From contig JAFGWC010000024.1 of NCBI GenBank assembly GCA_016937695.1, positions 1-49,377 of the forward strand: DNA of 49,377 nucleotides, given 5' to 3'. The notes beneath the pieces were generated by a model. The model saw only the letters and a list, made by a program, of their open reading frames with translations. It did no database searches and was not told where the DNA came from. This stretch comes from Bacteroidales bacterium. Its GTDB lineage: Bacteria > Bacteroidota > Bacteroidia > Bacteroidales > NBLH01. Shown piece after piece: positions 18,186 to 27,587 of this stretch. A program made the position numbers and the translations under genes. Each line of letters opens with the position of its first letter. Within the stretch, counting starts at the first letter, position 1.

Positions 18186-19547
18186 TTATTCAATATTATC
18201 GCATCCCGGACATCCACTAACCATAGCACATTGTCCGTCAACTTTTTCGCCATTTAACCTATTGTTTACCAATATGTTAACAAATATTTTCAATGGTTCT
18301 ACTTTAATTGCGTCAATAACATCAGAAATAAAAGCGCCTAAAAGTAAAACTTCTGCTCGTCGTCTGTTAATTCCTCTTGATTGCAAATAAAATAATGCTT
18401 CTTTGTCTATTTGTCCTGTTGTAGAACCATGCGAACAACTAACATCATCGGCATAAATTTCTAATTGAGGCTTACTGTTTACTTTTGCATATTGAGTTAA
18501 AAGTATATTTCTATTTGTTTGGTCGGCAATTGTTTTTTGAGCACCTTTTCCAACAAATACTTTACCAAGAAAAACTGCTGATGCTTTATTGTCAATAATT
18601 CCTTTATATATCTGATTACTAGTTCCGTGCGGTTTTGCATGATTAATAAAAATATTATTATCGAAATGCTGTTCTCTGTCGGGCAAATAGAGTCCGAAAA
18701 GATTTGTTTCGCAATTTTCGGCTTTATGCTCAATTTTTAAATCGTTTCTAACAATTGAGCCGCAAAGTGTAATTGTATGACTGGAAAAATTACTGTTTTT
18801 TTCCTGATTTACTTTTGTACTATTTATCTGAAAAGCATCATCGCCTTCACCTTGAAAAATATTAAAGTTTAAATTTGCATTTTCTTCTAAAATAATTTCT
18901 GTAGAGATATTTGTTAATGTGTAATTAACTGTTAATGAGTGAAAACTGTTTACAATTTGAACATTACTATTTTTTCCTGCAATAATTAAATTCCGGTATT
19001 GCGAAATGGTTTTTTTATTATTTCCATCAGAAAAATTAATAATATGAATAGGTTTATCGAGCGCCAAATTATTTGGTATTGAAATAAATGATCCATCAAA
19101 ACTAAATGCTGTATTTACTGATGTAAAAAAATTTTCTGATGAAATATCAGTATTTTCAAAATATTTATTAATTAATTCAGGATTTGATTTTTTTGCATCA
19201 GCAATATTTTTAATAATTAATCCTTTATTGTTTAAAATTTCATCCGAAAATTGTTTTGAATAAAAACCATTAATAAAAACTAATCTGTATGCATTAAGTC
19301 CGGGAATTGTAAATAAATTTACTTGATTTTTATCTAAATCAAGATTTTCGCCAATAAAATATTTATGTTGTAATATTTTTCTGATACTTGTATGTTTCCA
19401 CTCTTCATCAGCTTTTGTTGGCAAATTATATTTTTTAAGATTATTTGCAGCCAGATTAATAAAATTTTCCTCAGCAAATGATTTTGATTTACTGTTTTCA
19501 AAAATAGCAACAAATTCTTCTTTTGAAAGTTCGTTTTTTAAAGCCAT
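18186..19547 (-). CDS. sufD: SufD, subunit of the SufBCD Fe-S scaffold
   Basis: The 453-residue protein has the SufB/SufD beta-helix core. Landmarks are 'ADEEWKHTSIRKI' at the N-terminus, 'FIINHAKPHGTSNQIYKGI'-type sequence in the core, and 'YADDVSCSHGSTTGQID...FYLQSRGI' near the C-terminus. SufD pairs with SufB and SufC, and is involved in iron entry to the scaffold. The C-terminus is unusual in ending 'VSGCPGCDNIE', a CxxC-type pair that could bind metal; I cannot say how widespread it is. The gene lies 77 bases after sufC and before sufS. Confidence 0.94.
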   Translation of the reverse strand: MALKNELSKEEFVAIFENSKSKSFAEENFINLAANNLKKYNLPTKADEEWKHTSIRKILQHKYFIGENLDLDKNQVNLFTIPGLNAYRLVFINGFYSKQFSDEILNNKGLIIKNIADAKKSNPELINKYFENTDISSENFFTSVNTAFSFDGSFISIPNNLALDKPIHIINFSDGNNKKTISQYRNLIIAGKNSNVQIVNSFHSLTVNYTLTNISTEIILEENANLNFNIFQGEGDDAFQINSTKVNQEKNSNFSSHTITLCGSIVRNDLKIEHKAENCETNLFGLYLPDREQHFDNNIFINHAKPHGTSNQIYKGIIDNKASAVFLGKVFVGKGAQKTIADQTNRNILLTQYAKVNSKPQLEIYADDVSCSHGSTTGQIDKEALFYLQSRGINRRRAEVLLLGAFISDVIDAIKVEPLKIFVNILVNNRLNGEKVDGQCAMVSGCPGCDNIE

Positions 19548-19624
19548 AATTATTTTTTTATTGTTTAATGTTATATTGTTTAATTATTATTTAGCAATTT
19601 AACATTTTAACAGTGTAACAGTTT

Positions 19625-20386
19625 TTAATCATTTTCTTTCTTAATCCAATCATATCCTTTTTCTTCAAGCTCTAATGCTAATTCTTTTCCTCCTGTTTTT
19701 ACAATTTTACCGTTATATAAAACATGCACAACATCAGGAACAATATAATCCAGAAGTCTCTGATAATGAGTAATAACCAAGAAAGCGTTTTCTTTATTTT
19801 TTAATTTATTTACACCATTTGCAACTATTCTTAAAGCATCAATATCAAGTCCGGAATCTGTTTCGTCTAAAACTGCAAATTTTGGTTCGAGCATTGCCAT
19901 TTGAAAAACTTCGTTTTTCTTTTTCTCGCCGCCTGAAAAACCTGTGTTTACAGCTCTGTTTGCAAGTTTAGCTTCAATTTCAACCAAATCCTTTTTTTCT
20001 TGCATCATTTTTAAAAACTCAGAAGGTGTAAGTTGCTCTAATCCTTTGTGTTCTCTGTGTTGTTCAACAGCTGCTTTCATAAAATTAGTAATCGAAACGC
20101 CCGGAATTTCAACAGGATATTGAAAAGCTAAAAACATTCCTTCTCTCGAACGCTCTTCTGGCGACATGCTTAACATATCTTTTCCCTGAAAAGTAACCGA
20201 ACCGTTTGTAACTTCGTAAATTTCGCGACCTGCTAATACAGAAGCTAGAGTGCTTTTACCTGAACCATTTGGTCCCATTATAGCGTGTACTTCGCCTTCT
20301 TTTATTTCTAAATTTATTCCTTTTAATATTTTTTTTCCTTCGATTGAAGCTTTTAAATTTTTTATCGATATTAATGTTTTTGCCAT
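19625..20386 (-). CDS. sufC: SufC, ABC-type ATPase of the SufBCD scaffold
   Basis: This 253-residue ABC ATPase has Walker A 'GPNGSGKST' (38-46), a Q-loop 'LAFQYPVEIPG', and the signature 'SGGEKKKNE' (151-159) where SufC keeps K-K-K-N in place of Q-R. Walker B is 'AVLDETDSGLD' (about 171-181) and the switch His lies in 'VITHYQRLLDYI'. ATP-driven dimerisation of SufC reshapes the SufB-SufD pair during cluster assembly. It is soluble, without a transport partner, and flanked by sufB and sufD on the same strand. Confidence 0.97.
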   Translation of the reverse strand: MAKTLISIKNLKASIEGKKILKGINLEIKEGEVHAIMGPNGSGKSTLASVLAGREIYEVTNGSVTFQGKDMLSMSPEERSREGMFLAFQYPVEIPGVSITNFMKAAVEQHREHKGLEQLTPSEFLKMMQEKKDLVEIEAKLANRAVNTGFSGGEKKKNEVFQMAMLEPKFAVLDETDSGLDIDALRIVANGVNKLKNKENAFLVITHYQRLLDYIVPDVVHVLYNGKIVKTGGKELALELEEKGYDWIKKEND

Positions 20387-20472
20387 TTTTTTTGTTTTAT
20401 ATTTTTATGCTACTTGAGCAGAATGATTTTTAAATATATATTGTAAAATACTAATTATCAGCAATATAATTA

Positions 20473-21924
20473 TTATCCGACGCTGTTTTCTAATGTAAGT
20501 GAAAGTAATTTTTGAGCTTCCATTGCAAATTCCATTGGTAATTTATTCAATACTTCTTTTGCAAATCCGTTAACTATAAGACTAACAGCATCTTCTGTAC
20601 TTAATCCTCTTTGATTACAGTAAAATATCTGATCTTCAGATACTTTTGAAGTAGTAGCTTCATGTTCAACTATTGCCGTTGCATTTTCCGATTCGATATA
20701 AGGAAAAGTATGTGCTCCACATTTATCGCCCATTAATAAAGAATCGCATTGAGAATAGTTTCTGGCATTATTAGCCTTTGGTGCAATTTTAACCAATCCT
20801 CGATAACTATTATTGCTATGTCCAAGCGAAATACCTTTTGAAATAATTGTACTTCTAGTATTTCGGCCTAAATGAATCATTTTTGTTCCAGTATCGGCTT
20901 GTTGATAATTATTTGTAACAGCTACAGAATAAAATTCTCCAACAGAATTATCGCCTTTTAAAATTGTACTCGGATATTTCCAAGTAACAGCAGAGCCTGT
21001 TTCTACTTGTGTCCAAGATATTTTTGAATTATCGCCTTTGCAAATTCCTCTTTTTGTAACAAAATTGTAAACTCCGCCTTTTCCGTTTTTATCGCCAGGA
21101 TACCAATTTTGCACAGTAGAATATTTTACTTCGGCATCTTTTAATGTAATTATTTCCACAACTGCAGCATGTAGCTGATTTTCATCTCTTGATGGTGCAG
21201 TACAACCTTCAAGATAACTAACATAACTTCCTTCATCAGCTATAATTAATGTTCTTTCAAACTGACCTGTATTTGCCTGATTTATACGAAAATACGTAGA
21301 AAGTTCAACAGGACAACGTACTCCTTTTGGAATATATGCAAAAGAACCATCTGTAAAAACAGCAGAATTAAGTGCAGCATAAAAATTATCTCCGACAGGT
21401 ACAACTGAAGCCATATATTTTTGAACTAAATCAGAATGTTTTTGTATTGCTTCACTTATCGAGCAAAATATAATTCCTTTTTCTTCTAGAGTTTTTTTAA
21501 AAGTAGTGTGTACAGAAACGCTATCCATAACAACATCAACAGCTACGCCTGATAAAATTTTTTGTTCTTCTAATGGTATTCCTAATTTCTCAAATGTTTT
21601 TATAAGATCAGGGTCAACCTCATCCAAACTATTATATTTAGCAGCATTTTTTGGTGCTGCATAATAGCTAATACTTTGAAAATCAGGCTTTTCATATTTT
21701 AAATTTGCCCAATTAGGCTCTGTCATTGTTTTCCATTTCTCGAATGCCTTTAAACGAAATTCAAGCATAAATTCAGGTTCATTTTTTTTTTCTGATATTC
21801 GCCTTATGATATCTTCATTTAAGCCTATTTCAAAAACATCTGTTTCAATATCGGTTACAAAACCTGCTTCGTATTCTTTATTGCTTAATTCATTAATTAT
21901 TCTATCATCACTTGTTTCACTCAT
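20473..21924 (-). CDS. sufB: SufB, core scaffold subunit for Fe-S assembly
   Basis: The 483-residue protein matches SufB throughout: '[19 protein letters not shown]' at the N-terminus, '[18 protein letters not shown]', and '[20 protein letters not shown]'. The C-terminal segment '[20 protein letters not shown]' holds the Cys that accepts sulfur and helps hold the nascent cluster. SufB is the first gene of the operon (sufB-C-D-S-E-T). The candidate promoter lies about 80 bases upstream, with a stem-loop in the leader. Confidence 0.97.
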   Translation of the reverse strand: MSETSDDRIINELSNKEYEAGFVTDIETDVFEIGLNEDIIRRISEKKNEPEFMLEFRLKAFEKWKTMTEPNWANLKYEKPDFQSISYYAAPKNAAKYNSLDEVDPDLIKTFEKLGIPLEEQKILSGVAVDVVMDSVSVHTTFKKTLEEKGIIFCSISEAIQKHSDLVQKYMASVVPVGDNFYAALNSAVFTDGSFAYIPKGVRCPVELSTYFRINQANTGQFERTLIIADEGSYVSYLEGCTAPSRDENQLHAAVVEIITLKDAEVKYSTVQNWYPGDKNGKGGVYNFVTKRGICKGDNSKISWTQVETGSAVTWKYPSTILKGDNSVGEFYSVAVTNNYQQADTGTKMIHLGRNTRSTIISKGISLGHSNNSYRGLVKIAPKANNARNYSQCDSLLMGDKCGAHTFPYIESENATAIVEHEATTSKVSEDQIFYCNQRGLSTEDAVSLIVNGFAKEVLNKLPMEFAMEAQKLLSLTLENSVG

Positions 21925-21947
21925 GACTTGATTTTTTATTCAATTTT

Positions 21948-21976
21948 AAGCTGGAATTAAATTACAAATCCAGCTT
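21948..21976 (-). promoter_or_regulatory. Stem-loop in the sufB leader
   Basis: AAGCTGGA (21948-21955) and TCCAGCTT (21969-21976) form a perfect 8-base-pair stem with a 13-base loop. It lies between the candidate sufB promoter and the sufB ATG at 21924. On the minus strand the stem is followed by 'AAAATTGAAT', so it is not an intrinsic terminator in the suf direction. It may be a leader structure or operator; the role is unknown. Confidence 0.45.
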
Positions 21977-22000
21977 ATTTATACTCATTCTAAATAAAGG

Positions 22001-22008
22001 CAAAGATA
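22001..22008 (-). promoter_or_regulatory. Candidate sufB promoter -7 element
   Basis: The minus strand reads TATCTTTG, matching TAnnTTTG. About 20 bases further upstream is TTTTAG, a weak -33. A transcript from here would carry a leader of roughly 70 bases containing the stem-loop. Confidence 0.45.
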
Positions 22009-22067
22009 GAAAAATTTTATTTGTCTAAAAGGATTTATTTAAATTTAGTCCAAATTTTAACAATTTT

Positions 22068-22475
22068 TTATTTAATCCCTTTTTCTTTTAAAAAAGCCGA
22101 ATATTTTTTATCCTCTACTTTAATATGTTGATAAAGCCAATCTCTTAAAAATGTTCCAACTTCAACAGGCAGAACCATTTTATTATTTTCAAGTCTGTTT
22201 TTAACTTCCTCTATTTTTGAAATATAAACCTGATGTAGTTTTTTATGACTTTCGGCTTGAGAATATAAAAATTTATCAAAATACCTTTCTTCGTTCTTGA
22301 AATGAAAATTTGTATAATTCAATAATTTTCCGATAAGTATTTTTAATCCCTGATTTGATTGTTTTTGACGAACCGCTTCATAATAATCGTTTATCATTAC
22401 AAAAAGCGTTTTGTGTTGATCGTCAATTGATTGAATATCAACGCTATAATCATTTGTCCATTTAATAAATTCCAT
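22068..22475 (-). CDS. Bacteriohemerythrin
   Basis: This 135-residue protein is a single hemerythrin domain, a four-helix bundle that binds O2 at a di-iron site. All the usual ligands are visible: His21 (IDDQHKTLF), His58 and Glu62 (NFHFKNEERYF), His77 and His81 (SHKKLH), His117 and Asp122 (YQHIKVEDKKY). The length and the N-terminal 'KWTNDYSVDIQSIDDQHK' are typical. It has no fused sensor domain, so it likely stores, delivers or buffers O2, perhaps shielding oxygen-sensitive enzymes. It lies upstream of the suf operon on the same strand, but has its own candidate promoter, and sufB has one as well. Confidence 0.96.
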   Translation of the reverse strand: MEFIKWTNDYSVDIQSIDDQHKTLFVMINDYYEAVRQKQSNQGLKILIGKLLNYTNFHFKNEERYFDKFLYSQAESHKKLHQVYISKIEEVKNRLENNKMVLPVEVGTFLRDWLYQHIKVEDKKYSAFLKEKGIK

Positions 22476-22500
22476 AATTTTTGTTTTTAGTTAAACTATG

Positions 22501-22531
22501 CAAAACTATTTATTATTCATTTAACAAACAA
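22501..22531 (-). promoter_or_regulatory. Candidate bacteriohemerythrin promoter
   Basis: On the minus strand TTG (22531-22529), 20 bases, then TAGTTTTG (22508-22501) matches the Bacteroidota -33/-7 pattern. The -7 element lies 25 bases before the ATG at 22475. Confidence 0.5.
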
Positions 22532-22737
22532 TTTATTAACACACATAATGTTTGTTTCTTTTTTGTTGAGTAAAAAAATATACTAGAAATAATATTTTCC
22601 ATAATACCATTCGTAGAAAATATTTTAGAGCTAAATATTAAAAAATTTTAACAACATTTAACATTCTTTATTGCTAATTTTGAAAAATCAAAAGTTACAT
22701 TTATGACTTGAATACAGCAATACTAAAAAACCATAAA

Positions 22738-24168
22738 ATGAAAAGCATCCATTTCCCATTTCACATATTAACCATTGCCCTATTTATTGGACTTATTGTT
22801 CCTGTGCTAATACAAGACGGTATGTTTATGGACGGTCTACTTTATACATGCGTAGCAAAAAATGCAGGTAATGGAATTGGCACTTTTTGGTTTCCAATAA
22901 GTGATGCAACATGGATAATTGATGGTGTAAAAAGTTTCCATGAACACCCACCGTTGGTTTTTGCTATTCAATCGTTCTTTTTTAAAACCTTAGGCAACAG
23001 TATGTATGTTGAGCGTTTCTATTCTTTTCTAACTGCTTGTATTACAGTGCTTTTAATAATTTTTGTATGGCGAGAAATTTTCAAAGAGAACAAAGAAATG
23101 TTGAAATTTAGTTGGTTACCCGTATTATTTTGGGTTATTGTGCCACTAACTCATTGGACTTTCCAGAACAATATGCAGGAAAACACCATGGGAATATTCT
23201 CACTTTCAGCGGTTTATTTTATTTTGAAAGGGATGAAACAACAAAACAGAGCATTTTTATATATTTCAATTTCAGGGATTTTTATTTTTCTAGCTTCTTT
23301 TTCGAAAGGTGTGCCCGGATTATTTCCAATTGGTGCGGTTGGTTTGTATTGGCTAGTCTATAAAAAACCTTCATTTTATAAAGCTGCACTTTACACAGTC
23401 ATTCTTGCCATTATTCCTGCGGTCATATATTATTTGTTGATACAAAATCCTGACGCAAAAGAAGCTTTGTCGTTTTATTTAAACCACAGGCTATTGGGTA
23501 GGATTGAAGCGGCACATACTGTAAGCAAACGTTTTCATACAATTATTGGTTTGGTTTCGCATTTATTACCTGTATTAATTATAGCGGCTATATTGTTGAT
23601 GGTTTTTAAGAAAAAATCGATTAAAAATTATTTTGAGCAAAAAAAAGAATTTCTATTTTTCATTTTAATTGGATTAAGTGCATCTCTTCCTCTTATGCTA
23701 ACGTTGGTTCAGAAGGATTTTTATTTTTCACATTCTATTCCGTATTTTGGAATTGCCTTTGCATTATTGCTTGCTCCTGGTATTGCGTTGCTTGTAAGTA
23801 AAATTGATATGGAAAAGAAAGGCTTTAGAATATTTAAGTTTGTTGCATACTTTCTATTGGTTTTTGCACTGTCTTTTTCAGTTTACAATATTGGTGGTCA
23901 AAGCCGCAACAGCAAAGAATTACATGATATTCATCTTATCGGATCTGCTATTCAAGGTACCGAAATTATAGACATAGATCAATCCATTGCAGAACAGTGG
24001 AATACCCGATATTACTTGGTTCGTTATTACAACCTTAGTTCATCATCAGGCACCAATAATAATGATTATTTGATTATTCAAAAAGAAAATACTACAAGTG
24101 TACCAAATGGTTATCAAAAAATTAATTTAGACACTGAAAAATATGAGTTGTTTGAAAAAATCAAATAA
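22738..24168 (+). CDS. Membrane glycosyltransferase, GT39/ArnT-like
   Basis: The ATG at 22738 (MKSIHFPFHILTIALFIGLI) is preferred over a TTG at 22708. The product has 476 residues and about ten to twelve membrane helices. The first external loop holds 'DGMFMDGLLYTCVAKNAGNG' and 'FHEHPPLVFAIQSFFFK', the acidic residue and 'HPPL' pattern of the PMT/ArnT (GT39/GT83) clan. These enzymes move a sugar from a polyprenyl-phosphate donor to lipid, protein or glycan outside the cytoplasm. Donor and acceptor cannot be told. Its base use looks more mixed (more G/C-ending codons, more TTG Leu) than that of its neighbours. It sits beside a decayed region, so horizontal origin is possible. No glycan cluster surrounds it. 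Confidence 0.8.
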   Translation: MKSIHFPFHILTIALFIGLIVPVLIQDGMFMDGLLYTCVAKNAGNGIGTFWFPISDATWIIDGVKSFHEHPPLVFAIQSFFFKTLGNSMYVERFYSFLTACITVLLIIFVWREIFKENKEMLKFSWLPVLFWVIVPLTHWTFQNNMQENTMGIFSLSAVYFILKGMKQQNRAFLYISISGIFIFLASFSKGVPGLFPIGAVGLYWLVYKKPSFYKAALYTVILAIIPAVIYYLLIQNPDAKEALSFYLNHRLLGRIEAAHTVSKRFHTIIGLVSHLLPVLIIAAILLMVFKKKSIKNYFEQKKEFLFFILIGLSASLPLMLTLVQKDFYFSHSIPYFGIAFALLLAPGIALLVSKIDMEKKGFRIFKFVAYFLLVFALSFSVYNIGGQSRNSKELHDIHLIGSAIQGTEIIDIDQSIAEQWNTRYYLVRYYNLSSSSGTNNNDYLIIQKENTTSVPNGYQKINLDTEKYELFEKIK

Positions 24169-24187
24169 TAAACCTAATTAATTTTAA

Positions 24188-24310
24188 ATTTCTATTTCCA
24201 AATATGGAATTGGGGCAGTGATTACAAGTGTTGTATTGGTTAATTCCCGCAGAAATTTCATATTATTCAAATCAATAGAATATTTTGCAAAGAAATTGGA
24301 AGATTATTAA
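24188..24310 (+). other. Short coding-like remnant, unidentified
   Basis: A 40-codon open stretch without a start codon reads ISISKYGIGAVITSVVLVNS and then RRNFILFKSIEYFAKKLEDY, followed by a stop. The hydrophobic strand and amphipathic C-terminal helix look like the end of a small alpha/beta protein. It lies at the upstream edge of the decayed region and is probably a gene fragment, but I cannot assign a family. Confidence 0.25.
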
Positions 24311-24355
24311 AAATAGTTCATATAATTGCGCAATTTTAAAACCCAAATCGAAGTG

Positions 24356-24726
24356 ATACCTTATAAAATCAGTAATAACGGAATAATCGAAGTAGTTTTC
24401 TCCGGTAATGTTGTTTACAAAGATATTGTAGATTAGCTTAACGAATTTTCACAAGTCCCCAATTTGCCACAAAGTGTAAATCTGTTATATGATTTGAGGA
24501 ACTCATGTCAACTTATTGACATGGTAAAATTGATTCAAATTACAAAAAAAACAGAAGAAGCCTCAAAAAAACGAGACAGAGTCCGCACAGTTTTTTTAAT
24601 CAAGGAAGCCGAAAAAATTACCTATTCTACGCTTTTTCCTTTTTGGACGTGAACAGAAAAACCACCTGAGAAATATTTACAATTGCCAAAAAAGCTACAA
24701 ATTGGCTATTGAATGACGAAGTTTGA
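24356..24726 (+). pseudogene. Decayed STAS/SEC14 (SpoIIAA-like) small protein gene
   Basis: In the first frame it reads IPYKISNNGIIEVVFSGNVV and so on, a TAG at 24434, then 'LNEFSQVPNLPQSVNLLYDL...RTVFLIKEAEKITYSTLFPF' to a TGA at 24650. After a frameshift the text continues 'VNRKTT*EIFTIAKKATNWL' and LNDEV, ending at 24726, with another TGA at 24667. The strand order, the 'LLYDLR' core and the C-terminal 'F..A..WLL' helix fit the SpoIIAA-like fold of small Bacteroidota proteins. Two stops, one frameshift and no start codon mean it is dead. An open 62-codon piece inside it (24464-24652) is a fragment, not a separate gene. Confidence 0.6.
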
Positions 24727-24863
24727 TGTTTGCCTTGTAAATTGATAAACAATTAGATCAGCAATACAAAATGTTGGGGTTATTATTATATTTGAGCCAG
24801 CCTTCAACCTGATAAAAAATTACAATCATTTTTTTAGGATTTCTCCATATCATAATGTAAATC

Positions 24864-25960
24864 ATGAGCTTACAACTTTCAATTTTCCCGATTATATTAC
24901 TTATAACTTTTACATTTGCATATTTTACTTTAAATTACTTTAATAAAAAAAAACAAGTTACTAATTAAGCAAACTCAGGAAATTTATATGCCCGATATTG
25001 AATTAAGTAAAAATTAAACTGCAAACTTGCAGAAGTACAAAATTCATTAAAAGATGCTGTAACTACTGGAGATAAAGATAAGTTATTAAACGTTGATTCT
25101 GTAGCAAAACAGTTTTGTAATTTATGTGTCAGCTTTGAAAAAGATTCTGCTTACAAATTGTCTGTCTTATTCAAAATTATTATAAAAATGAAAAATCAAC
25201 AAGCATTGAAATGATTGATAGTGAGATAACAGAAGAGCTTGAAACAAGAATAAAAACAATGCTAGTTCAATACAATGAAATTAATAATTAACTTAAAAAT
25301 ACTGAGATTATAAATAAAAAAAGGCTCAGAAACATTTTGCTTTAATAAAAAAAAACAACGAAAAATCAAAAAAATCAAATATCATTATTATTTTAAAAGG
25401 GTTTTTAGTATAATTTTTAGTATCATATTTTTATAGTAAAGCTATTCTAAAACCAATAAAAATTCTTAATGAAGAACGTCTAATTAACAAGGAAGAATTA
25501 CGAGCATGGATCAACAGAGAATTGTTATATAAACACTATTATTGACAATTGTTTAATTATATTAAATGATAGATTTGACGATAAGATAGAGATTAGAAGA
25601 GAATATTTAGCTGAAAATTCTTTTGTAAAAAGTCAAGAGGCTAAGCTCCATCAAGCATTTTTAAATATTCTTATTAATGCAGAACAATCAATCAAGAAAA
25701 AAGGATTAATTACAATTAAAACCGAAAATGAAAACAAATTTATTAAAATATCGATATTAGATACAGGCTGTGGAATTGAACAAAACAAACTTTCTCACAT
25801 AATCGAACCTTTTTATACAACAAAAGAACCCGGAAAAGGCATAGGATTAGGCTTAACAATTGCGTATAATAATATTAAAGACAATTTTGGAGATTTAAAA
25901 TTTATTTCTAAAGTTAGTTCTGGAACTACTGTAATAATAAAACTTCCTTTTTTAACCTAA
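24864..25960 (+). pseudogene. Decayed membrane sensor histidine kinase
   Basis: The pieces appear in kinase order across frames. First is an N-terminal membrane helix (MSLQLSIFPIILLITFTFAY at 24864, stop at 24968). Next is a sensor-like segment (AEVQNSLKDAVTTGDKDKLL..., shifting frame near 25150 into 'NYYKNEKSTSIEMIDSEITE'). Near 25380 lies a second hydrophobic helix followed by a HAMP-like 'SKAILKPIKILNEE'. Last is an open ATPase domain to 25960 with N-box 'FLNILINAEQSI', G1 'DTGCGI', F-box 'IEPFYTT' and G2 'GKGIGLGLTIAYNN'. The His-containing dimerisation helix is missing between about 25500 and 25540. Several stops, shifts and a deletion show it is dead. It fills most of the gap between the glycosyltransferase and the symporter. 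Confidence 0.75.
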
Positions 25961-26072
25961 CTACTTTTTCACTTTTCAAAAATCAAAGCTATATTTTTTT
26001 ATCAATAATATTAATATACTAAATTTTTAATTATTATTGTAACAAATAAAAAAAACAAACCAGACAGAATTT

Positions 26073-27587
26073 ATGAGCCCTATTCTTGTATTTAGCGTTA
26101 TAGCTGCCTATTTTTCATTATTAATTTTAATATCATATTTTACATCAAGAAAATCAAATACGGAAACATTTTTTACCGGAAATAAACAATCGCCATGGTT
26201 TTTAGTGGCTTTTGGAATGATTGGCGCTTCACTTTCTGGCGTTACTTTTATTTCGGTTCCGGGCGAAGTGGGAAATAGCAATTTTGCCTATTTTCAAATG
26301 GTTATTGGTTATTTATTAGGTTATTTTGTTATTGCAACTGTTTTATTACCAATATATTATAAACTCAACTTAGTTTCAATTTATACTTATTTAGAAAAAA
26401 GATTTGGTTTTTATTCTTATAAAACCGGCTCTATATTTTTTCTTATTTCCAGAGTTATTGGAGCTTCATTTAGACTTTTTCTTGTGGCCACAGTTTTACA
26501 ATTAGCTTTTTTCGATAATTTTGGAATTCCTTTCTCTGTTACTGTTATTGTTACAATTTTATTGATTTGGGTTTACACTAACAAAGCTGGCATTAAAACT
26601 ATAGTTTGGACAGATACTTTACAAACCAGTTTTATGCTTTTAGCTGTAATTATTAGCGTAATTTTAATTGGAAAAGATTTAAATTTATCATTTACAGAAA
26701 TTGTGAGCGAAATAAAAAACAGTACACATTCAACAATTTTTGATTGGAACTGGAAATCGGGCACTAATTTTTTTAAGCAATTTATTGGAGGTGCTTTTAT
26801 TGCAATTGCTATGACTGGTCTTGACCAAGATATGATGCAAAAAAACCTTACTTGCAGAAACATAAAAGATGCACAAAAAAACATGTTTTGGTTTAGTATT
26901 ACGCTTCTTCCTGTAAATTTTCTATTTCTGTCTTTAGGTGTTTTATTATACACTTATGTTTCAAAAATGGGGATTTCGTTTGAAAGCTTAAATGGTTTTA
27001 TTTTTAATGAAGAAACAGCACGTTATTTACAAACAGATAAACTATATCCAAGTTTGGCTATAAATAATTTCAGTATTATTGCCGGAATTACTTTTTTACT
27101 TGGAATAATTGCAGCTGCTTTTTCAAGTGCCGATTCCGCTTTAACAGCTCTAACAACTTCATTTACAGTCGATATACTTGGAATTGATGTTACAAAAGAA
27201 TCTAAAGAAACACAAAAGAAAAAAAGATTAATACACCTTGGATTTTCTTTTTTGATTTTTATTGTTATTTTAATTTTTAAAATAATTAATGACGATAGCG
27301 TTATAAATATGGTTTTTAAAGTTGCCGGCTATACATACGGTCCTCTTTTAGGTTTATTTACTTTTGGTTTATTTACAAAAAGAAAAATTATTGACAAATT
27401 TGTTCCAATAATTGCGGTTTTATCACCAATATTAACATTTGTAATAAATTATTATTCAGAAGCCATATTTTTTGGTTATAAATTCGGATTTGAGCTATTA
27501 TTAGTAAACGGATTTATAATGTTTTTAGGCCTTTATTTATTATCAATAAAAAGTCTAGTTAACAGGAATGTAGATTTTAAACTCTGA
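26073..27587 (+). CDS. Sodium:solute symporter (SSS family)
   Basis: The 504-residue membrane protein has about thirteen helices of the SSS/LeuT-like fold. 'NTETFFTGNKQSPWFLVAFG' and 'ASLSGVTFISVPGEV' form the first helix pair. 'GAFIAIAMTGLDQDMMQKNL' matches the conserved loop of the family, and 'AAAFSSADSALTALTTSFTV' holds the Ser/Thr pair of the sodium site in the helix-8 region. Family members import sugars, amino acids, organic acids or vitamins; the substrate here is not evident. Its last 33 bases overlap the end of the convergent histidine kinase gene, so the two share a 3' end and antisense interference is possible. Confidence 0.92.
   Translation: MSPILVFSVIAAYFSLLILISYFTSRKSNTETFFTGNKQSPWFLVAFGMIGASLSGVTFISVPGEVGNSNFAYFQMVIGYLLGYFVIATVLLPIYYKLNLVSIYTYLEKRFGFYSYKTGSIFFLISRVIGASFRLFLVATVLQLAFFDNFGIPFSVTVIVTILLIWVYTNKAGIKTIVWTDTLQTSFMLLAVIISVILIGKDLNLSFTEIVSEIKNSTHSTIFDWNWKSGTNFFKQFIGGAFIAIAMTGLDQDMMQKNLTCRNIKDAQKNMFWFSITLLPVNFLFLSLGVLLYTYVSKMGISFESLNGFIFNEETARYLQTDKLYPSLAINNFSIIAGITFLLGIIAAAFSSADSALTALTTSFTVDILGIDVTKESKETQKKKRLIHLGFSFLIFIVILIFKIINDDSVINMVFKVAGYTYGPLLGLFTFGLFTKRKIIDKFVPIIAVLSPILTFVINYYSEAIFFGYKFGFELLLVNGFIMFLGLYLLSIKSLVNRNVDFKL

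Noticed and set aside
19549-19620. Short repeated words (ATTGTTTAAT, AACAGT) between sufD and sufC
   Set aside because: Too short and too AT-rich to separate from chance.
24464-24652. 62-codon open stretch as an independent gene
   Set aside because: It is an internal piece of the decayed SpoIIAA-like gene, whose sequence continues before and after it.
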